In this document: positions 11,487 to 22,082 of the stretch, piece by piece
Layout: each line of letters opens with the position of its first letter
How positions within the stretch are numbered: the first letter of the stretch is position 1
NCBI GenBank assembly: GCA_037833965.1
Contig: AP031357.1
Location: 16,760,001 to 16,824,000, forward strand
DNA length: 64,000 bases
Reading direction: 5' to 3'
DNA from: Marchantia polymorpha subsp. ruderalis
Lineage: Eukaryota; Streptophyta; Marchantiopsida; Marchantiales; Marchantiaceae
The notes under the pieces: model-generated
Databases searched by the model: none
The model's input: the letters and a program-made list of their open reading frames with translations, nothing else
Told to the model about the DNA's origin: nothing
Translations under genes and position numbers: made by a program

Positions 11487-12162
11487 GGACTTACACTGCT
11501 AGTGTAGGTGGCACGGTAGACAAAGTACCTCTGGATGCTCCATGCAGTGGATTGGATGTTATAGCGAAAAGCTCATATGGATCTCAACTGGTATTGATCC
11601 AACTCACCGGATGATTTTTAGGTTTGAAGTCGAGGTTTCCTTCGACAACACATTTTGAAAGCAAAGAGTACTTGATGCTCCCAATGGAAGTATACTTTCG
11701 AACCATCAATCCCGCATACGACTGATTCACTCCAGCAGCACCTATCCAGTATCTAGAAAGATGATCCAATTTCTGACTTAATACACTAAGTTCTTTGGGT
11801 TCTGGCATGATTTGCTTCCCAAGTCCAAAAAAAACACCAATGATTTCGCAAAATTAATTTCATCAATGATCTCTGTTTAATGAGAATCACTCACGTTAAA
11901 GTCTTGAGTTGCAAAACCTGACATCATAGAAATTCGATTATATCATATTATATTCATTACTTCCACATTCAAAGTTATGTATTCTGTGCTTGGAGAGTTA
12001 AAAACCATCGTCTTGGATTTCGATTCTTTTTCATTAACAAGAAGTTGATTTCAAAATGTATTGTAGAAATGTTTATAAATGGTTGTTTTAAGATTTATAT
12101 GTTGCTCTAAGAAAAAAAAACATATTGTGTTTGTTTTAGTTACTTCTTTCATTCTTCAAAAC
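11487..12162 (+). repeat. Duplicated intergenic block, copy I
   Basis: The stretch beginning GTAGGTGGCACGG and containing AAGCAAAGAGTACTTGATGC matches 27645-28325 in the second copy of the locus. The open frames inside differ between copies, so I see it as non-coding. Confidence 0.65.
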
Positions 12163-12691
12163 TATTGGAATTTACACCGATTTATGGAAGTGGACAAGAC
12201 ATTTGTGTTTCTTTTACATCTTTCATACTTATTTGTTTTCATTTTCTTCACAACATCATTTAAAGAAGTGATGAAATTCCATCTTCCTGGATGAACGATA
12301 ATTCTGATGCCAACAACCGAAGTTGTCAAGAATCAGACTATACATAGAAGGTACTCTTCGTAATGTTAACTGTGATTTAATGTAAGTCGTCCTGTACATG
12401 TTTCTTTTCTGAGAGTGAAAGACTTTGATGACTTAGAAAAAGTCCTGAGACAAAAAAGCAGCGAAGTCTCCACTGAAAGACTGCACAGTAACTTGGAAAG
12501 CAGCGAATTCTCTACAGAAAGAATCGAATCTATGGCTATGGCTCATAATGGCTTCTCGAAACGGCTAGGGCTTTCATAATGGCTTCCGACAGGGGAGTAG
12601 TTTACTTTCCAAATGCTCAAAGTTCATTCTATGCAGTTGTGCTCTGACACTAAGAATTGGGTTGACCGGTGAGTATTTGACCGTCGCACCT
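12163..12691 (+). repeat. Upstream (promoter-like) block of the GH17 copies, occurrence 1
   Basis: A block of about 530 bp starting near TTGGAATTTACACC and ending GACCGGTGAGTATTTGACC...CACCTT occurs four times (here, 21117-21648, 28326-28856, 32029-32568), always upstream of a GH17 copy. The end contains a good splice-donor-like GGTGAGTATTTG. It may hold the promoter and a leader exon, since the GH17 frames start without a signal peptide. No hydrophobic leader could be read from it. Confidence 0.65.
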
Positions 12692-12698
12692 TACTAAA

Positions 12699-14929
12699 CT
12701 GCAGGCTAGAACAACCCCGACCGTATGACTGTGGGCTGACGGAATACGGTCCCCGTCGTGACGGTCTCTCATTTGTCACCCGTCGAGCGCTCACTGTCGG
12801 GATTCAGTGAATCCCGACAGTGAGGATTCACTGTCGGGATGTGACAGTATCCCGACACTGTCACATGTACAGCGGATTTGTGACACGTGTCGGCGCGATG
12901 GAATAGTGTGCGCGAAGAGAGCATTCGTGCGGGTTCATATTCTTGTATCTTCGGCGAGTATTCTCATCAGCAGTGTGTTCAACCCAGAGCGAACTATTTC
13001 GCCTTTATCAAAGAATACCGTGTGCGGGACACAGAAGCGGCTTGTTGAAATTTTGGAATGCTCCTTCGTTGGAGCACCATCTAACGAAACCAAACAAGGA
13101 TATCAGAGCTTCTGAGTAGTAAGATTCTTGAGTCAACACAGTTCGCGTACAAGTCCGGATCTTGTTCTCAGTGACACTATAGCTTAATACAAAATACTTC
13201 TGGGAGTTGAAAGACTCAAAAGAACCATCAAATGAAACCAAAAGCTGTCAGTATAGAGTTTTGAACACAAAATCGGCTAAGGAGCCTAGGCGGCAAAGCG
13301 CTGAACACTATGTAATCGCGCTCATCAATGGTACGGGTTGATTTGTGAGACGTGATTTGCAATACACGTTCATGTCTAGCCTCGATCACAGGGATGTTGC
13401 TTAATTTTCTCATTATTCCGTGAAATCCTCATTATCAGAGTGACTGCCTTGTCTGAGGAATCGAATCCACCCTAAACCTTCTAATCAACAAAGGAGCTAC
13501 GGAGCAGCCAGCATAAAGTGCTGAGAATCGGAGGTCATGTTAAATAGATGCATTGAACGGCTTCTAAGAATTTCCTCGAAGCTCTCACCCTATTTTCGTC
13601 TTCCGTGAAGATTCTCCCATAAGCACAAAAGAAAACACAATTGCAGTCACATATTTTGTTTCAGCTAGATTGCCTTCTTCATCAGTCGATGCAGCCAAAT
13701 CACTTAAACCACCTGTTCTGTCGGAGGTTCTAACATTCGACAACAATGACAACATTCCGAGCGCTTTTTAAGCTTTGCGTTTTATTAAATGCATGTATGT
13801 GTACACATCGAAAGATGGACGGAGGCGGGCCAAATCCAAAATCTCTCTCCACCTCTTGAACAAAACTTGCCAAAGAGAAAGAAGCAACATTCTGTACAGA
13901 GACGGTTTTTTTTTTTAGTTTGACTTCCCGAGATCTCGCCACTTCTGTGAGCTTGGACGGAAGAAAGGTTTGTCTAGGAAACGCGGACAGGACGGGCTGA
14001 TCGGATTGCTGGACTGTGAAAGCCACTAGTTGTGCATCGACAGAGAAGGTTGACAGGAGTGTGTGACCCCAACTGATGTAACAGGCTCTTCAGTATACAT
14101 AATTTGAAAAAGATAGAGATGTTCACCCTCCACACCGTGAGTTACTGCTCTAAACTCTCTAAAGATTCGAGAGAGGTTTTCTGTTTCTACTATGGCACTT
14201 CGAGGAAACCTCTTCTTCAGCAGTGCCCACTTCAGTAAATTGCAGTAAGTCACCCATCGCCACTTACTGCAGCAATTAATCGATACTGATTTGATTGTAG
14301 ACATGGGCACGGATGGTAAAGATACACGTCTTATGACAGGGTCGGGACTATTGCGCTTTTCTGAAACCCTTCCGGGTAGACGATTCCGAAAGCCATAGCA
14401 GGAAAAAGCAGGTATTTACATGCGAAGCTTATGTCGTGCTGAAATAGAGGAAGACGAGGAGAATAGCCCAGACGGAAGAGAAAAACAGCATGCAAGGTTC
14501 ATTGATGGGAAGGGACGGGGAGAGAAACGGAGAGCAAGGCTGACATCGAGCTTTTAGAAAGCCCTGGGAGGAAGAAGGAAACCAAGCAAAATTTGAAACC
14601 CCGCCAATTCTCTCACAGCCGCGAAAAACCACAAAAAACGCCCTAGCCCCATACAAACGAAAATGCCCTGACAATCGTAACTCATCAGCTTGAATGGAAA
14701 AATCATTCAACAAATCGCCACCTCCGAGGTAGCCTGATCCGCCATCGCCAATCCGAGAGTGCGTAAAAAGAAATGCTAGACGAAAAGGCTACACGGCCTC
14801 TTCTTGGGACGAAACGCGAAACCGAGGGTGACGGTGACAGCGAAACACACTGGGTGACGGTGAAACACCAACGGTGTACGTACGCCGTCAGCCCGGATAG
14901 CATACGGTCGGGGTTGTTCTAGCGAGAAG
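12699..14929. mobile_element. Terminal-inverted-repeat transposon M1a (MULE-like, non-autonomous)
   Basis: The left end begins CTGCAGGCTAGAACAACC and the right end (14905-14929) is the reverse complement of a closely related end. Ends of the same family occur at 14930, 17079, 25440 and 27536. The internal part (13.4-14.9 kb) matches the right half of the element at 25440-27536. No transposase can be recognised, and the short open frames inside are not conserved. The long subterminal GACGGT/ACCGTC-rich repeats resemble Mutator-like ends, but that assignment is an inference. Confidence 0.65.
12791..12823. other. 15-bp perfect hairpin within M1a
   Basis: TCACTGTCGGGATTC (12791-12805) pairs exactly with 12809-12823 around the loop AGT. 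A further direct copy of the arm follows at about 12826-12840. It is probably part of the subterminal repeats of the transposon. Confidence 0.7.
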
Positions 14930-15300
14930 CTTCTCGCTAGAACAACCCCGATTGTATGCTTTACGGGCTGACGGTATAGGTACATCGTTCATTTGTTACC
15001 GTCACCGTCGACCAGTCGGTTTCACCATCACAGTCACCCGGGGGTTTCGAGTTTCGCGGTTCCCGCCCAAGACGAGACCGGCGGCCTTTTCGTCTAGCAT
15101 TTGTTGTGACGCATTTCTTGTCTCGGACTGGCGATGGCACATCAGGCTAGCTCGTAGGTGGCGATTTGTCGAATTATTTCTGACCTCATTTGTCCCTGAT
15201 AGCTCGTTTGGTTGCCATGAGGGAGGTGCGCTAGTCGGGAATTCTTTCTTCTGTGTGAGCCTTGCACTTCTTGCTCGCCTGCTAGCTTGCTGCACAGCAG
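14560..15300. repeat. Long imperfect palindrome centred at 14929/14930
   Basis: The sequence to the left (GCCATCGCCAATCCGAGAG, AAATGCTAGACG, GACGGTGACAG) recurs inverted to the right (CTCGGACTGGCGATGGC, CGTCTAGCATTTG, CACCATCACAGTC). The innermost 22 bp are a perfect palindrome. It is formed by two transposon ends abutting head to head. Confidence 0.65.
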
Positions 15301-17079
15301 AGAGGAAGAAGGAGACGAAGGTCGTGAAGCTGGGTTATCGTCGTCTTTCGCCTTGAGGGTCTGTTGTGCGTCTGGCCGGGAACTGGGAACAACGTGGTCC
15401 CGAGACGTGCAATGATTTCTACATTCAAGCTGCGTAATCGTGAGCTGCAACGAATATGTGGTCCCGAGACCTGCAATGATTTCTACATTCAAGCTGCGTA
15501 ATCGTGAGCTGCAACGAATATGTAATCACGTCCTCCGCTTCTGTTCCAGTACACCCCGCTGATTTTCAATGAATCCGATTATTGGACACGGATGCGAATT
15601 GCAGTGACCGATTTGTATGGATCGAACGTCGTGAAGGCGGCTTAACCCCAAACCGACTCAGTCCACCTAATCTTGAGTACAGCATTTCGACGACATTTGA
15701 GATTCTTTGGTTTCGCAAGGCAAAAGCCGTTTCTGGGTCCAAAATAACTACTCGGTGCATATTTGCAGGAAAGTGAGGCCATAATATTGTAGACAGGAAG
15801 GACACGACACGAGTACCAGATTGAGTAATGTTTCAGAAGGGGAGGAAGGGAGGGGGAGATGTGTTTCAGAGGGGGAGAAGTTTCTTGGAGTTTCGTATGA
15901 ATGGGCTCATGGCAGTCTGTGGAATTCGACTTTGGTCGTTCAGTCCCTATCAGGGTCGGTGTGTGGGGTAGACCATTCAGTCCTCGATGTCTAGCAGCAG
16001 CGAGATGTTGGTGGATGGGATGAGGAGGGAAGGGGAGTGGTTCGGAGCCGAGGCGAGCATTTGTTGAGATTACACTGATCGGATGAGATGAGCTGAATGA
16101 GTGGGCCTCGCGAACACAGCAGCAGCATCCCATCGTCAATAACTACGAATTTCAAAATCCTAACATGATCGTGACGCGTTCAAGAACACTATTTCAAGCG
16201 GATTTTTCGTGAACTAAAAAACTAAGTAAAGCTGTGAACACTTCTTAACATAACGAAGGGTAGCTTCCCCATTCACTTGGTCAGAGAAAATCATTCGAAT
16301 CTGTACAGAGGAACGGAACAGATTGGGTTTTTCTTTCGAACTCAAAAAAAAAAAAAAATTCCTGTTAAACGCTGTTGTGGAACCAGACTTTGTGGCCATT
16401 TTCCAAAATTCCCAGCAAACAAAACATCAAAATCACTCCAAAAGCTGCATATGACAGTTTCACTCCACCTTTGTAAAGCCCCTGACCTATTGTGATGTTC
16501 ATTTACTTACGTAACTCAAACCCGAATCAATGATTTTTGATAGCTCAACTGAACTCAGTGACATTCCGCTTGACAGACTTGAGCAGTTACTCCCATCATC
16601 GGCTTCCGCTGCCATGATTCTCTTTAGTTACTTCAGTTAATTAAGTCCAGGTACGGTCGCCTGCGATGTGTGAACACTTTCTTGCGTGGTGAGCCGCGGG
16701 TTGCCGAATCGATGGCTATTCTGCAACGCTTGTTGCCGAGAAAGCCCGCCCCCGAAGAGCATGTTTTCATGTGATTCGCAATAGCCCCGATCGGCCAGAC
16801 GAGTGCAGAGCTTCCTGCGTGCTGCTGCCTTGGCTTGCGTTGCTCGCTCGGCCTTCGGGGCTTCGGATTCTCTTGCCTCAAGCCGGGCCAGGCTCGTGTC
16901 GCTTTCCATCGCGCCGACACGTGTCTCACATCGGTTTCCATGTGTCGAATTTGAATGCCAGAGGGTGCACGGTCGACGGGAGACTTCTTGACGCGACGGT
17001 GACAAAGGGGAGACCGTCACGACGGTGACCGTATGCCGTCGGCTCGCAGTCATACGTTCGGGGTTGTTCTAGCCTGCAG
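14930..17079. mobile_element. Terminal-inverted-repeat transposon M1b, head-to-head with M1a
   Basis: It begins at the centre of the palindrome CTAGCGAGAAGCTTCTCGCTAG (14919-14940) and ends AACAACCCCG-family reverse complement ...GTTCTAGCCTGCAG at 17079. Its first 400 bp or so are an inverted copy of the right end of M1a (AAATGCTAGACG there, CGTCTAGCATTTG here). Its right end is an inverted copy of the left end of the 25440 element. It carries no recognised transposase. Confidence 0.6.
15394..15521 (+). repeat. 64-bp tandem duplication inside M1b
   Basis: The unit beginning GTGGTCCCGAGAC at 15394 is repeated directly at 15458 with hardly any change (GAGACGTG versus GAGACCTG). Two copies make 128 bp. 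Confidence 0.8.
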
Positions 17080-17180
17080 GGGAGTATTTTACTTTCCAAA
17101 TGCTCAAAGTTCATTCTATGCAGTTGTGCTCTGACACTAAGTTTTGGGTTGACCGGTGAGTATTTGACCCTAGCACCTTG
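17080..17180 (+). repeat. Second copy of a 100-bp sequence flanking M1
   Basis: The sequence GGGGAGTATTTTACTTTCC through CACCTT directly right of M1b repeats 12592-12692 directly left of M1a. The sister locus at 28740-28856 has it once. M1 is therefore bracketed by a direct duplication of about 100 bp, far longer than a usual target duplication. Confidence 0.7.
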
Positions 17181-17931
17181 GCAAGGTAACGTAACTCTTT
17201 AGGGTTACCCGGTAAAAGTGTAAAAGGTAAGGGTAAAGGTAACACGTTTGGCTATATGGTAAGGTAAAGCCTCGCGGGTTACCGGGTAATTATCGGGTAA
17301 CCCACGGAATCGTGGATATTCTTCTACACAGACTAAACCCTTCTTACGAGAAACCTCGTACCCGCGAAAAGCAAAAACTTAGTCGAGAGTTCGAGACTCT
17401 CTTGCCGCACCTGTTTGTGTCCATCACAATGAGCTACGTGAAACTCCGTGGCAATGAGCGATACAAGAACCAATCCACAGTAGAGAGAAAGTCTTGCCAA
17501 AGGACAGTAAGACTGCAGTTGAAAAGTTGTAATTTTTGTAAGCGGAAGTGCCAACTTTTGGTAAATACTGCTGCCATGTTTGCGGATTGATGAGGATTGC
17601 GAGAGATTGATGTTGTCCTTGAGGACAGCAAAGAAACTAGAATGGAGTCCCGTAGTCAGGTGCCCATGCCATGCTATCGAAAAGGTCTGCCATTTCCTCC
17701 ACACCCAACCTGTCATATCCCGTATTAAGCTGCGACTACCAAACTAGTAAAGGTAGATTTACAAGTTAACTTTAATAGGTTAACGATAAGAGTAACTTTA
17801 AAAAAAATTAAATCATTCCGAGGTAACCGGGTAATTATCCTGAGTTAGAGGTAAAAGGTAGACCATAGTGCTACGCGTAGGGTAAAGGTAAAGGACTGTG
17901 CGTTACCCGGTTACTTTTTACATTACCTTGC
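17181..17931. mobile_element. Small inverted-repeat element rich in GGTAAC/GGTAACCC words (MITE-like)
   Basis: The element starts GCAAGGTAACG and ends with the inverted match ATTACCTTGC. It is missing from the sister locus, where the equivalent of 17179 continues directly into that of 17940. Subterminal repeats such as GGGTTACCCGGTAA and GTTACCCGGTTAC are inverted relative to one another. Flanking octamers (AGCACCTT and AGAGTCTT) match only partly. A hAT-type MITE is possible, but the superfamily is uncertain. Confidence 0.5.
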
Positions 17932-18150
17932 AGAGTCTTACTTACTAAGCACCAGCACTCGGACATGTCAATCAGAACCATCTGACATATACTCTGTTCG
18001 CGGTTCTTGGGATAAAATGCAGAAACATTTCTCGATTCAGCAATGCGATGACCTTGAGGCTTCAGTGATTCATAACATTTATAGTTTCAGCGGCATTGGT
18101 TTCGAGGTGAACGTTAGGGCCAGCCAAAGTTCTGATTTTCCAGTGATTTT

Positions 18151-18811
18151 ATGGCAGGCGGCTGGACAGGGATCTGTTTCGGGCAGGAAGGCTCCAACAT
18201 CCCGACCAGGACCCAGGTCGTCCAGAAGTTCCGACAATTGGGCATCACCCGCGTCCGCCTCTACCACACTTACCAGAGCACGCTCCAGGCTTTCTCCAAC
18301 AGCGGCATTCAACTCACCGTGGGCATAACGAACGCAGATATCGTTAAGGCCTTATCAAATGTGGGCTCTGCCACGAGCTGGGTTGACCCGAGACAAGCAG
18401 GATCCTGCTATGTGTTATTGTCCGTTCTTCTCTGTTCTGTATGAAAGTTTGACACAAGAACGCCTCCATACCCCTCCATTCGCGTGCTGCCATCGACCGA
18501 GTCACAGCGTGCCCGCCGGAGGGACTGCAGTGGCACCCGGACTACGTACGTCCTGAGGGCGTGGTCGGCCTTGAATTCCCATGCGGATGCCAGCAGGGAG
18601 GTCACCCTGCTCCAGTAACATCATCGCTGTTACGGTGGGAAACGAAGTCTTTACTTCGACGGCGAACAATTTGAAAAACGCTCTGCTGCCTTCGATGAAG
18701 AATCTGAGAGAGGCGCTGAATCAGGCACGTAACAGTGGGATCAAGGTCACAACAGCTCACGCTTTCGACGTCGTCACGAACACCTTCCCCCCATCTAGCG
18801 GCCAGTTCTAA
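18151..18811 (+). pseudogene. Truncated GH17-like copy with 220-bp replacement
   Basis: The translation from 18151 (MAGGWTGICFGQEGSN) follows the GH17 domain of the intact neighbours to Trp-Val-Asp at about 18388. An unrelated 220-bp segment (18389-18608) then replaces about 22 bp of the intact gene. GH17 sequence resumes (SSNIIAVTVGNEVF, with the proton-donor Glu) and runs to SSGQF, where a TAA at 18809-18811 ends it and homology stops. The nucleophile half and all lectin modules are missing. The same structure occurs at 29064-29724. It is probably non-functional, unless the replacement is spliced out, for which I see no convincing sites. Confidence 0.8.
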
Positions 18812-21116
18812 TTTTAATTTTATTAAAATTAGAAATGTATATCATGTTGTACATATCAGCCATTTAATATTACTTTGAACTATCTTATTGTATTTTTTGG
18901 TTCAAAAATATAGAGTGCAAAAGAACATCTTGTTTTTTAACTTTCTAAGCATTTCATTATTATCTAGATGTAGCTGAGAAGTCTCATACATATTTGTTTT
19001 ATTTGAATGGTCATAGGTCATAATGAAGTAATTGACATAGGGTCACCATTCCTATGTCTTCTCAAATGAATGCATCTTGATATATTCATGAAGTGTAATT
19101 TCAAAATACAGACCGAGATTTGTTTTGATTTTCCTTCATCCTCTGCAAAAGACGGTCAATTGTTTGAACAAACGGAAGTACTACAGCAGGCTAAAAGCCA
19201 TGATTCTTGCAGTTTGTGGACTAGTAAGAATATTATAGTACTGATGACTGAATGAATAAACATGGTTAAAATTAGAAATAATTTAGGGTAAAATAATAGA
19301 GGAAAACATTTGCCAGACGTAATCATATTTGTAGAGTTTAGTCAATGTGACTAGAGAGGTTGTTTTGAATTATATAGCTTCAATTGTAAGATCAATACCG
19401 TCATGCTCGCTCGATCAAAATAAACACTGAAACAACTCTCTATCTCTTTGCAGGTTGTTAGAATGAATATAGAGAAACCCAACTTGCATTCCAGATTTGG
19501 AACTATCATAGGACAGCTGTTATGATTATTATAAAAAGCTAAAATGATCTATCTGACATTAAATCATGAAGGACACATTGTGCATTTTATTGTAACCGCC
19601 CAAGGTTGGCACCGAGTGGACAGAAACAAAGTGAAAAGACACCTTTAAGGATGGAACGGAACGGAAAAATGGGCTCGCCTCCACTCCCATAGAACGGGCA
19701 GAAAGAGAACTAAAGTTCCTAGGACTATTTCATTATTTAGTTTCGTGGAAGAGCGAGAAGCAGAAACACAAATCACACCGTACAAGAACATGCGGGGATG
19801 GACACTACATTGTGCAAAGTGTACACGTAGTAGTTATACTTCTAGTTCACCTGCTTTGAGGAAAAAAGTTCGAATTATGAACAAGGCCGACGAGATCTTG
19901 CAAGGTCAGACGGATTCGACAGGTATTACATCCGAAAGAAGAGGCAGAAGAGGGCCATGTACAATGAATGGGTCGTCGATTGACAGAATAGTGCAGGCTA
20001 GTCATGGATATTTAGCAATTGTGTAAGGACAGCGTCCCGCAGTTCCGCAAACAATGAGTGGCTAATTCCATGAACGCTGAGTTTGGGAGGACGTCAAGGA
20101 ATTCTGTAGTTCATCCAAAGTTGCAGGCTTATCATGTGCCCTGCTTTGAGAGGTTTTCGAAATGTTTGTGATTTGGCGATCTTCACCCAAGATGTATTTG
20201 GCGGAGTAGGCTCTGCTCTCACTATCGATGGCAAGCTCAGACAGGTTTTCAGATGCTAATAGAGTTTGAGTTCGGAAGCTAGGGTTTCTACCGTGTATCA
20301 AAATACAGTACATGCAATATTCTCTTTTCGTGGACGTGGATAATTGACAATAGTGATGAACGTTTTACTTTGAATCAAAGATTAGAGAAACCTTGTTTTC
20401 CCATTACTTTAGACTGAAGCAGTTGTACCAAAATCTGGAATTGAGCCTATTTTATGTTTTTAAAGATACTTTTCCTAAGAATGCTCACTTTTGACAGGTT
20501 GCCACCCATCCCAATCTCAGATCTTTAAAGTTTCAAGCTCCGTGGTGAGTTTTTACGTTGCATCTGGCATTAAATATTGGCTGTGGAATATCGCAAGTTG
20601 GTTCTTCAGTCCAAGGTCAAGTCAGATTGTCTATCACCTAATTTTTGACATGGTCCTCACAATGCATGCGCTTGAAAGCTTCGGAGCAAGTTAGGATTTA
20701 GACAAGTACCTTATTTTGTATGGAGCTTGGTTACATTCTTATCACGGGACATACAGGCTTGAAGCTGAAGAGTTTTGTATCCATAATCAGAGCGGCAGCA
20801 ACCAATAATAGTTCTACAAAAGTCAATATTAGCAAACTTGAATCTGAAGGTGGGGAGAAAAAGAAATCACGATCTTTGACGTCTGTAGGTTTCAGAAACT
20901 GCATGCATCTCTTGGACACAGACGTGAGCTTGCTGTGTTCTCTTCATTCGGAGGTGAGGTAAGTTTACTGCGCGTCTTTGTTACAAGAAGTCAGAATGAG
21001 GAATTTTTTATCATGTTATTGTAACTTATTCTCGTCAAAGTTCCAGTCCAAGGAATTCAAAAATATTGAAGCAGATGATAGATGGCCCGTGAAGTTCCTT
21101 CTTTCATTTCCCTAAG
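18812..21116. repeat. Intergenic spacer of the segmental duplication, copy I
   Basis: This spacer is nearly the same as 29725-32028 in the second copy of the locus, with offsets drifting only from 10913 to 10909. The open frames inside (for example 19745-20026 and 20720-20962) are short, differ by small indels between copies and match no family I know. I see no gene in it. Confidence 0.7.
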
Positions 21117-21648
21117 AATATTGGAATTTACACCATTTTATGGAAGTGGACATGACACTTGTGTTTCTTTTACATCTTTCAGACTTATTTGTTTTCATTA
21201 TATTCACAACACATTTTAAAAAGTGATGAAGTTCCATCTTCCGGATGAACGATAATTCTGATTCCAACAACCAAATTTGTCAAGAATCAGAATATCACTA
21301 GAAGGTACTCTTCGTAATGTTAACTGTGATTTAATCTAAATTGTCCTGTACATGTTTCTTTTGTGAGAGTGAAAGACTTTGATGACTTAGAAAAAGTCCG
21401 GAGACAAAAAAGCAGCGAAGTCTTCACTGAAAGACTGCACAGCAACTTGGAAAGCAGCGAATTCTCTACAGAGAGAATCGAATCTATGGCTATGGCTCAA
21501 AATATCTTCTCGACACGGCTAGGGCTTTCATAATGGCTTCCGACACGGGAGTAGTTTGCTTTCCAAATGCTCAAAGTTCATTCTATGCAATTGTGCTCTG
21601 ACACTAAGAATTGGGTTGACCGGTGAGTATTTGACCCTCGCACCTTAT
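21117..21648 (+). repeat. Upstream (promoter-like) block, occurrence 2
   Basis: This is the second of four copies of the 530-bp block described at 12163. Here it lies about 330 bp upstream of the intact five-module GH17-lectin gene and contains no insertion. Confidence 0.65.
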
Positions 21649-21810
21649 TTAGCAACAGCACTCTGACATGCCAATTAGAACCATCTACTATATCCTCTGT
21701 TCGAGGTTCTTAGGATTAAATGCAGAAACATTTCTTGACTCAGCAATTCGATGACCTTTAGGCTTCAGTGATTCATGACATCTGAATTGGTTTCGAGGTG
21801 AACGTTGGGG

Positions 21811-22082
21811 CCAGCTAAAGTTCTGATTTTCCAGTGATTTTATGGCAGACGCTTGGACAGGGATCTGTTTCGGGGAAGAAAGCTCCAACATCTCCAACAT
21901 CTCTCTCGAGCAGGACCCAGGTCGTCCAGAAGTTCCGACATCTGGGCCAGCTATAGTTCTGATTTTCCAGCAATTTTATGGCAGGCGGCTGGACAGGGAT
22001 CTGTTTCGGGGAAGAAGCCTCCAACATCCCGAGCAGGACCCAGGTCGTCGAGAAGTTCCGACAATTGGGCATCACCCGCGTC
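21811..22082 (+). repeat. 136-bp tandem duplication of the exon head of the GH17-lectin gene
   Basis: The stretch CCAGCTA...GTTCTGATTTTCCAG...ATGGCAG...TGGACAGGGATCTG begins at 21811 and again at 21947, a period of 136 bp. Both copies carry the possible start ATG and an AG acceptor-like site. As 136 is not a multiple of three, use of the first copy would shift the frame. The identical duplication exists at 32732 and 32868, so it predates the segmental duplication. The truncated copies at 18.1 and 29.0 kb lack it. Confidence 0.75.

Noticed and set aside
16633-17114. Overlapping GC-rich frames on both strands at the right end of M1b
   Set aside because: They lie in subterminal repeats of the transposon, differ in the related M2 end and have no known domain.
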